11,860 nt of DNA from Desulfobacteraceae bacterium. GTDB taxonomy: Bacteria; Desulfobacterota; Desulfobacteria; Desulfobacterales; Desulfobacteraceae. Shown one piece after another: positions 6,785 through 11,860 of this stretch. The notes under the pieces were generated by a model. The model made no database searches and had not been told where the DNA came from. It worked only from the letters and a program-made list of their open reading frames with translations. Every line of letters starts with the position of its first letter. Position 1 is the stretch's first letter. The stretch lies in the NCBI GenBank assembly GCA_003354055.1, contig PIVQ01000160.1:1-11860 (forward strand), given 5' to 3'. The position numbers and the translations under genes are program-made.

Positions 6785-6885
6785 AAGTTAAATGTTAATC
6801 CTGGGGCCGTGGCCCGCATTCTATTTAGTTGTGCACCTACAAATTACCCTCTCAATTCATTATCACTCTTCTTGTCAGCTCATAT

Positions 6886-6900
6886 ACTCATCTGATTAGT
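6886..6900. promoter_or_regulatory. Predicted operator O2 at the dctPQM promoter
   Basis: ACTCATCTGATTAGT differs from the perfect dyad at 7142-7156 at one position. It contains the predicted minus-strand -10 of dctP, so a bound repressor would block the polymerase. A further half-site, ATGAGT, lies at 6903-6908. The same ACTCAT plus downstream ATGAGT arrangement recurs at O3 with 1 bp different spacing. Confidence 0.7.
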
Positions 6901-6922
6901 TTATGAGTGTGGTGTTTGTCAA
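6895..6922 (-). promoter_or_regulatory. Predicted promoter of dctPQM
   Basis: On the minus strand, TTGACA (6922-6917) is a perfect -35. After a 16-bp spacer comes ACTAAT (6900-6895), a 4-of-6 match to the -10 consensus. Transcription would start near 6888 and give a leader of about 220 nt containing the 100-bp palindrome. Confidence 0.55.
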
Positions 6923-7135
6923 GAGTTCTTTGAAAAAAATATTGTTCTTTTATTTTACATCATTTCAATTGGGGGATGGTTGGCCTCAGTGGGATTAACC
7001 TACTTGAAACACAACATTTTATTTGAGGGGTATTTTGTCTGTTTAATCCTTTCCCGTCCATTTCACGTAGCCCTATGCAAAGCTCTTCCATCGGGAATGG
7101 GTGATTTTTCAGTAGTAATCAATCAAAATTTTCCC

Positions 7136-7163
7136 TTGACAACTCATCTGATGAGTGTAATGA
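7136..7163 (+). promoter_or_regulatory. Predicted promoter of the malate synthase operon
   Basis: TTGACA (7136-7141) is a perfect -35. A 16-bp spacer and TAATGA (7158-7163) follow as a plausible -10. A start point near 7170 would place the 58-bp shared element (7173-7230) as almost the first part of the messenger. Operator O3 occupies the spacer. Confidence 0.55.
7142..7156. promoter_or_regulatory. Predicted operator O3 at the malate synthase promoter
   Basis: ACTCATC-T-GATGAGT is a perfect 7-bp dyad around a single central base, lying between the -35 and -10 elements. An extra ATGAGT half-site follows at 7160-7165. This is the best-formed of the three sites and the natural consensus for the nearby GntR/FCD regulator, by inference. 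Confidence 0.72.
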
Positions 7164-7172
7164 GTATGACAC

Positions 7173-7230
7173 GAAACAAGTTTCTGCCCTTTAGGGTATT
7201 TAGATCAAGTTATTTTGTAACGATTCCTAA
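7173..7230 (+). repeat. 58-bp shared leader element, copy 2
   Basis: Perfect reverse complement of 3666-3723 and in the same orientation relative to its downstream gene. It fills the predicted 5' leader of the malate synthase message from just after the presumed start point. It ends next to an AAGAGGA sequence, 33 bp before the start codon. It holds three short stem-loops: GAAAC-AA-GTTTC at 7173-7184, CCC-TTTA-GGG at 7187-7196 and GTTA-TTTTG-TAAC at 7209-7221. Confidence 0.85.
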
Positions 7231-7263
7231 GAGGATTTGAACACTACAGAAAGTGAGGATGCC

Positions 7264-9435
7264 ATGACAGACAGAATTCAAAGCGGCGGACTTCAGATTG
7301 CCCCGGCCCTTTTCGACCTGATCACCAACGAAGCTATTCCTGGAACCGGAATTGATTCGGAACGTTTCTGGGAAGGTCTGGCGCGCATCGTTGATGAACT
7401 CGGCCCTGAAAACAGGCGGCTCATGAAAAAACGGGACAACATTCAGGCAAAGATCGACGCATGGCATCATGACAACCCGGCCCTTCCATTTGATGCCGAG
7501 GCCTATAAGTCCTTTTTATACGAGATCGGCTACCTTTTGCCTGAAGGAGAAGATTTTAACATCACAGTTGCCAATGTGGACGATGCCGTTGCAGGAATTG
7601 CAGGTCCCCAGCTGGTGGTGCCGGTCAGTAATGCAAGATTTGCCCTCAATGCCGCCAATGCGAGGTGGGGCAGCCTCTACGATGCCTTCTACGGGACCGA
7701 CGTCATTCCGGAATTCGACGGATGCGAAAAGTCCGGTGAATTTAATTTCACCCGCGCAGCACAGGTCATCCGGAAAACCAACGCTTTTCTGGACAAGGCC
7801 GTCCCCCTGGTACAGGGCAGCCACGGTGATGTTACGGCCTACGCATTAGCCGATGAAAACGGCAAAAAAACACTCACTGCCACACTGGGAAACGGCAGCA
7901 CCACGGGACTGGAAATGCCGGAAAAATTTGTCGGCTACCAGTCTGAGACCGGCCTCACTTCCGTCCTGATGAAAAACAACAACCTCCATATCGAGCTTCA
8001 GATCGACAGGTCCCATCCCATCGGCAGTACCAACCCCTCAGGTGTCAAGGATGTGATCCTAGAATCGGCCGTCACCACTATTCAGGACTGCGAGGATTCG
8101 GTTGCCGCAGTGGATGCCGAAGACAAGGCCAACATATACCGCAACTGGCTGGGGCTGATGAAGGGGGACCTTGCAGAAACCTTTGAAAAGGGCGGTAAAA
8201 AAATGACCCGGCGGCTGAATCCGGACCGCAGCTTCCTGGACACCGCGGGCAATGAATTCGTTCTTCAGGGCCGAAGCCTGATGCTGATCCGGAACGTGGG
8301 CCATCTCATGACCATTGATGCGGTCCTGGACAAAAACGGGGACGAGATTCCCGAAGGTATGCTGGACGCCATGGTCACTGTGCTTTGCGCCATTCACGAC
8401 TTTAAACGGGACACGGAGCGCAACTCATATGAAAAGAGCATCTATATCGTCAAGCCAAAAATGCACGGCCCTGAAGAGGCCGCCTTCACCGACACCCTGT
8501 TCGCCAGGGTGGAGGATGCCCTGAATTTGCCCCGCAATACCGTCAAGGTCGGCGTGATGGATGAGGAGCGTCGGACCACAGTGAACCTAAAGGAATGTAT
8601 CCGGAAGGTAAAAGACCGCCTTGTCTTCATCAACACAGGCTTTCTGGACCGTACGGGTGACGAGATCCATACCAGTATGGAAGCAGGACCGGTCCTGCCC
8701 AAGGAACAGATCAAAACTCAGCCCTGGCTGTCCACCTACGAAGACTGGAACGTGGATATCGGTCTGTCATGCGGCCTTCAGAATAAAGCCCAGATCGGCA
8801 AGGGCATGTGGCCAAAACCCGACGAGTTGGCGGAAATGTTGAATATAAAACACAATCATCCGGCAGCCGGTGCAAACTGCGCCTGGGTGCCGTCCCCCAC
8901 AGCCGCCACTCTCCATGCCATGCATTACCACAAGATTTTGGTTTCCTCACGTCAGGAGGAACTACGTTCCCGCACCCGAGCTAACCTGGACGCTATTCTG
9001 ACACCGCCCCTGATGCTGGAAAACACGCTTACGCCCGAAGACATCCAGGCGGAACTGGACAACAACGCCCAGGGCATCCTCGGCTATGTGGTCCGCTGGA
9101 TCGACCAGGGTGTGGGCTGCTCAAAGGTGCCTGACATCAACAATGTGGGCCTGATGGAAGACCGGGCCACCCTCCGGATTTCAAGCCAGCACATTGCCAA
9201 CTGGCTGCGTCACGGCATCTGCACTGAGACCCAGGTGCTGGAGACTTTGAAAAGAATGGCCGGGGTGGTGGACGGCCAAAATGCAGCTGATCCCGGCTAT
9301 ACGGCCATGGCACCAAAATTTGACGGTGTGGCGTTCAAGGCGGCCTGTGACCTTGTTTTCAAGGGCCGGGAACAGCCCAACGGATATACGGAACCACTGC
9401 TGCACGCCCGTCGCCGCGAGGCTAAAAGCGTATAA
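7264..9435 (+). CDS. glcB: Malate synthase G
   Basis: The 723-residue protein has exactly the length of E. coli malate synthase G and condenses glyoxylate with acetyl-CoA to malate in the cytoplasm. Active-site regions are intact. R343 in [10 protein letters not shown], the acidic pair D433-E434 in [10 protein letters not shown] and D462 in FLDRTGDE match the glyoxylate/Mg2+ residues (E. coli R338, E427, D455). D633 in [20 protein letters not shown] is the expected catalytic base (E. coli D631). C619 in GVGCSKVPD corresponds to the redox-sensitive cysteine near E. coli C617. I prefer the ATG at 7264, with GAGG five bases upstream. A TTG at 7237 with its own AAGAGGA would add nine residues, and the two ribosome sites make a longer form possible. 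It is 41 bp ahead of the glcG-like gene. No isocitrate lyase is nearby, so glyoxylate probably comes from an imported compound. Confidence 0.97.
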   Translation: MTDRIQSGGLQIAPALFDLITNEAIPGTGIDSERFWEGLARIVDELGPENRRLMKKRDNIQAKIDAWHHDNPALPFDAEAYKSFLYEIGYLLPEGEDFNITVANVDDAVAGIAGPQLVVPVSNARFALNAANARWGSLYDAFYGTDVIPEFDGCEKSGEFNFTRAAQVIRKTNAFLDKAVPLVQGSHGDVTAYALADENGKKTLTATLGNGSTTGLEMPEKFVGYQSETGLTSVLMKNNNLHIELQIDRSHPIGSTNPSGVKDVILESAVTTIQDCEDSVAAVDAEDKANIYRNWLGLMKGDLAETFEKGGKKMTRRLNPDRSFLDTAGNEFVLQGRSLMLIRNVGHLMTIDAVLDKNGDEIPEGMLDAMVTVLCAIHDFKRDTERNSYEKSIYIVKPKMHGPEEAAFTDTLFARVEDALNLPRNTVKVGVMDEERRTTVNLKECIRKVKDRLVFINTGFLDRTGDEIHTSMEAGPVLPKEQIKTQPWLSTYEDWNVDIGLSCGLQNKAQIGKGMWPKPDELAEMLNIKHNHPAAGANCAWVPSPTAATLHAMHYHKILVSSRQEELRSRTRANLDAILTPPLMLENTLTPEDIQAELDNNAQGILGYVVRWIDQGVGCSKVPDINNVGLMEDRATLRISSQHIANWLRHGICTETQVLETLKRMAGVVDGQNAADPGYTAMAPKFDGVAFKAACDLVFKGREQPNGYTEPLLHARRREAKSV

Positions 9436-9476
9436 GAAATCAACCTGATAGATCAAAATTTATTCAAGGAGGAAAC

Positions 9477-9905
9477 ATGCAGACCATAAAACGACTCAGC
9501 CACAGCGAAGCCCTTATCCTGATCGATGGTGCCCGTGCAAAAGCCAAAGAGATCGGTGTTCCCATGTGTATTGCCATTGTAGATGAATCCGGCAACATGA
9601 TCGCCTTTGAACGCATGGACGGCGGAAAAGTTACCAGCATCACCATTGCCCAGGACAAGGCCTTTACCGCAGCTGCTGCCAAAAAAGCCACCCATGACTA
9701 CAATGCCGCCTGTGTACCCGGCAGCCTGGCCTTTGGGATTCATACCATGCTCGGCGGACGCCTTTCCGTTGTGGGCGGCGGCCTGCCCGTCATCGTGGAC
9801 GGCGAGGTCGTCGGCGGTATCGGCCTGAGTTCCGGTACCCCCCAGCAGGATATGGACTGTGCACAGGCAGGAATCGATCATTTCATGGAGAACATGCCCA
9901 AATAA
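9477..9905 (+). CDS. glcG: GlcG/HbpS-family protein
   Basis: A 142-residue soluble protein of the GlcG/HbpS family (PF03928). Conserved segments are the strand-turn VDESGNMIAFERMDG (35-49), the helix with AQDKAFTAAAAKKAT (58-72), LGGRLSVVGGGLPV (92-105) and VVGGIGLSSGTPQQD (111-125). Some relatives bind haem (HbpS) or act in corrinoid and diol pathways, but the role of GlcG in glycolate operons remains unknown. The start has a very strong ribosome site, AAGGAGG, four to five bases before ATG. It is the second gene of the malate synthase operon, as glcG and glcB are neighbours in E. coli. There is no signal peptide, so the protein is cytoplasmic. Confidence 0.9.
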   Translation: MQTIKRLSHSEALILIDGARAKAKEIGVPMCIAIVDESGNMIAFERMDGGKVTSITIAQDKAFTAAAAKKATHDYNAACVPGSLAFGIHTMLGGRLSVVGGGLPVIVDGEVVGGIGLSSGTPQQDMDCAQAGIDHFMENMPK

Positions 9906-9938
9906 CTATAGCTGATAGAGCCCTTTAAAAGCCAGCCT

Positions 9939-10010
9939 GTGCCGCCCTGCTGTTTCAATGCCCAATTGACGAACTTTTTCCCATCAATCAAGTTCACAGC
10001 GGGGCGGCAC
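9939..10010 (+). terminator. Likely terminator of the malate synthase-glcG operon
   Basis: GTGCCGCCCTGCTGT (9939-9953) and ACAGCGGGGCGGCAC (9996-10010) form a 15-bp GC-rich stem with one G-T wobble. The 42-nt loop holds a further inner pair (ATTGA with TCAAT). Only TTT follows before CCCC, so the U-tract is short. It ends the operon 33 bp after glcG. The loop is longer than in typical intrinsic terminators, so a stabilising hairpin is an alternative. Confidence 0.55.
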
Positions 10011-10072
10011 TTTCCCCTATAGCAGACACAACTCAATATCTGCCGCATAAATATTTATCGCTTAAAAAAAAC

Positions 10073-10118
10073 TTGACATTCTCAATTCGAAATGAACTTA
10101 TGTTCATAAAATGAATTG
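10073..10118 (+). promoter_or_regulatory. Promoter and nested dyad operator of the DUF3604 gene
   Basis: TTGACA (10073-10078) is a perfect -35; the -10 is unclear (ACTTAT at 10096-10101 with a 17-bp spacer is one option). A nested dyad surrounds it. The inner ATGAAC-TTAT-GTTCAT (10092-10107) has perfect 6-bp arms, and the outer CAATTC (10083-10088) and GAATTG (10113-10118) are also inverted. This arrangement suggests a dimeric repressor covering the -10. The core GAAC-N4-GTTC resembles the Gram-positive LexA box, but a TetR-like site is equally possible. This site is unrelated to the ACTCATC operators. Confidence 0.5.
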
Positions 10119-10175
10119 AAATTGTTTTATCTCTTTTTTAAGGCTGTTCAACCTCATTCCAAGGGAGCCGTATCC

Positions 10176-11860
10176 ATGAAGAAGACCATTCTCAAGATCA
10201 TCCGTGGGGCCGCCATCATCATTTTTATCATCTCCGGTATCATAGTGCTGGCCGGAGGGTTGTTTTACCTGTCCATCTCCCCCTATTCAAAAATGAATAC
10301 CCTGTCCGGGGAAACGGCAGACGGCCACGGCACCCTTGATCTTGCCACATCCCACTGGACAGCAAACACCAAGGGCAATTCCATTCACCTCACATTTACC
10401 GCGGGCAAGGGCGGCATCCCTGAAGGCGGCAGCATCAAGGTGTCTGCCGGTCATGTCATGGAGATCGGCGGAAAGCGCAAAATTTACGTCCCCTTTGATC
10501 TCAGCCTTGTGGGCCTTGTCTTCTTTGACATCAATTTTTTGAAGGATGCAACGGTAACGGCTGAGTCCGTCGGGAAACCGGAGTTTGAAATTATTTTCCC
10601 TTCAAAGCTTAACATTATTAAAAAATATATCGGAGCAGGAAAGTACAAGGGAACGGAACCAGGAAGGCGCCGTGATAACCTCATCCAGTCCATTGACAGG
10701 GAGACCGGTCTTGTAATCAGGGTAAAGAAGGGACGGCTGCTTGAAGGGGATACCCTGACCATTATCCTTGGTGATCCTGAAAAAGGTCGGGGGCTAACAG
10801 CACCCCACAGGGAAACCCGATTCCAGATCATCGTACGCACCGACGGCAACGCCAACGGCACCTATGATCTTATCGAGGACATTCCCGGCTTAGATGTGGT
10901 AGTGGCGGAGGCAAAGCAGTTCAACGTGGTGACGCAGTTTAATCCAAACCCGGGGAAATCCGTAGACCTGCTGGTGGTGGCCATGGATGATTTTTTCCTT
11001 CCCAGCCGTGTGCTTCAATACAACGGGACAGTGAAGTTTTCCTCCAACAAGCCGGTGTTAAACCTTCCGGTATCCTACACCTTTATTGAAAGCGACCGGG
11101 GGATCAAACGCTTTCCCGTGGTTTTCCCGGATCACGGGCTTTACCGCATTGTAGTTGAGGATGAGGCAGGGGTAAGGGGGATCAGCCACTACATAGACAC
11201 CCGTGCACACAGCAAAAAAATCTGGTTCGGGGACATGCATATCCATTCCGTTCTCTCCTATGATGCCGGCAGGGAAACGGACTTTATCTTCCGGCGGCAG
11301 CGGGATATTGACGGCTATGATTTTTCATGCCTGACGGATCACGATCTCATCGGAACAGTGCCCCCCATGGCGGACCGGGATCATACCCTCGGCATGGAGG
11401 AAGATGAATGGCGGTATATCCAGAAACTTGCCGACCGCTACAACGATCCTGGCCGTTACGTTACCCTCAAGGGGTACGAATGGACCAACTATCCGGACGG
11501 CCACAGGAACGTGCACTACTCCCCGGAGATAAAGGATCCCCCCCTGTTTTGCTGGGCCCACCGGGAAAGCGATACGGCTTCCGAACTCATTGAGCAGCTC
11601 AAACCTTACGATGCCATGGTGGTCCCCCACTCCCCTGCCTGGAAGACGGGCAGGGACCGGTTCGACTGGGGACCCCATGACAAGCAGCGCCTCGTGGAAA
11701 TCTACAGTACCCACGGGTCTTCGGAATACCACAACAATCCAATGCCGGTCAATAAGGGCGGAAAGGAAATCCCCTCGGACAACTGGCTGGTGAAAAAAAT
11801 TCTGATGTACGATATCCGGCAGGCCTCAGCGCAGTCCGGTAACTTTGTCAGGGATGCCCT
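10176..11860 (+). CDS. Membrane-anchored DUF3604 / PHP-like protein, 3' end outside the window
   Basis: The reading frame is open from ATG 10176 to the right edge (561 codons seen). AGGGAG eight bases upstream supports the start. Residues about 11-33 form one membrane helix after a basic N-terminus, which predicts an N-in, periplasm-facing anchor. Residues about 45-345 form a beta-rich region with no motif I can name. From about 350 comes a DUF3604 domain related to PHP metal-dependent phosphoesterases: W-F-G-D-M-H355-I-H357-S, the metal-type motif LTDHD (386-390), KGYEWTN (432-438), HRNVHY (443-448) and VVPHSP (482-487). These His/Asp motifs suggest a metal-dependent hydrolase whose substrate is unknown. 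It has its own promoter and follows a terminator-like hairpin, so it is probably independent of the malate synthase operon. Confidence 0.85.
   Translation, partial: MKKTILKIIRGAAIIIFIISGIIVLAGGLFYLSISPYSKMNTLSGETADGHGTLDLATSHWTANTKGNSIHLTFTAGKGGIPEGGSIKVSAGHVMEIGGKRKIYVPFDLSLVGLVFFDINFLKDATVTAESVGKPEFEIIFPSKLNIIKKYIGAGKYKGTEPGRRRDNLIQSIDRETGLVIRVKKGRLLEGDTLTIILGDPEKGRGLTAPHRETRFQIIVRTDGNANGTYDLIEDIPGLDVVVAEAKQFNVVTQFNPNPGKSVDLLVVAMDDFFLPSRVLQYNGTVKFSSNKPVLNLPVSYTFIESDRGIKRFPVVFPDHGLYRIVVEDEAGVRGISHYIDTRAHSKKIWFGDMHIHSVLSYDAGRETDFIFRRQRDIDGYDFSCLTDHDLIGTVPPMADRDHTLGMEEDEWRYIQKLADRYNDPGRYVTLKGYEWTNYPDGHRNVHYSPEIKDPPLFCWAHRESDTASELIEQLKPYDAMVVPHSPAWKTGRDRFDWGPHDKQRLVEIYSTHGSSEYHNNPMPVNKGGKEIPSDNWLVKKILMYDIRQASAQSGNFVRDA

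Larger units (their letters stand above)
6785..7135. other. Divergent intergenic region without a gene
   Basis: This AT-rich stretch between the dctP leader palindrome and the malate synthase promoter holds no ORF with a convincing ribosome site or coding character. An 86-codon frame crossing 6980-7240 runs through promoter and repeat sequence and is judged spurious. The region carries the dctP promoter and operator O2 (6886-6922), one GGGTATTTTG motif (7028-7037), and a 7-bp inverted pair GGATTAA/TTAATCC (6992-6998, 7043-7049) of unknown meaning. Confidence 0.6.

Noticed and set aside
6980..7240. 86-codon plus-strand frame upstream of malate synthase
   Set aside because: It runs through the promoter, operator O3 and the 58-bp repeat, with no ribosome site and no protein-like composition.
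7237..7263. TTG start nine codons before the malate synthase ATG
   Set aside because: It has a nearby AAGAGGA, but the ATG at 7264 has its own GAGG and gives exactly the usual 723-residue length. It is kept only as an alternative.
9906..9920. Direct repeat CTATAGC near 9906 and 10017
   Set aside because: It is only seven bases long, flanks the terminator-like hairpin without further similarity, and is likely chance.

Overview
The window looks like a chromosomal segment of an anaerobic Gram-negative bacterium, most plausibly a sulfate-reducing relative of Desulfobacter or Desulfobacula. The reasons are moderate GC content, a TRAP transporter paired with a FAD oxidoreductase, structured intergenic repeats and a DUF3604 protein. 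This placement is inference from general gene style; there is no rRNA or other phylogenetic marker here.

Layout. 1-95 holds a strong hairpin of dispersed-repeat style. On the minus strand follow a DMT/EamA permease (96-1013), a diacylglycerol kinase (1134-1514) 3 bp behind a GntR/FCD-family regulator (1518-2222), a FAD-dependent oxidoreductase (2289-3650), and a TRAP transporter read in the order dctP, dctQ, dctM (6666 down to 3810). A 597-bp divergent intergenic region (6667-7263) separates these from plus-strand malate synthase G (7264-9435) and a GlcG/HbpS-family protein (9477-9905). A likely terminator (9939-10010) closes that operon. A separately promoted, membrane-anchored DUF3604 protein starts at 10176 and runs off the right edge.

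How the genes fit together. The central block looks like a remodelled glycolate (glc) locus. E. coli glc has a GntR/FCD regulator (GlcC), a FAD-containing glycolate dehydrogenase (GlcDEF), GlcG, malate synthase G (GlcB) and a permease (GlcA). Here there are a GntR/FCD regulator, a single unrelated FAD oxidoreductase, GlcG, malate synthase G and a TRAP transporter, and GlcDEF and isocitrate lyase are absent from the window. The working model is that the TRAP system imports glycolate or a related 2-hydroxy acid, the FAD enzyme oxidises it toward glyoxylate, and malate synthase G condenses glyoxylate with acetyl-CoA to malate.

Regulation visible in the DNA supports one regulon. A 15-bp dyad (ACTCATCTGATGAGT and near copies) overlaps the predicted promoters of the regulator, of dctPQM and of malate synthase. 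A perfect 58-bp sequence lies directly before the ribosome-binding sites of both the FAD oxidoreductase and malate synthase, in the same orientation relative to each gene and so inverted in the chromosome. Two larger palindromic elements, about 150 bp between dctM and the oxidoreductase gene and 100 bp in the dctP leader, share its GGGTATTT-type stem motif. The operators and the shared leader are the most unusual content of the window.
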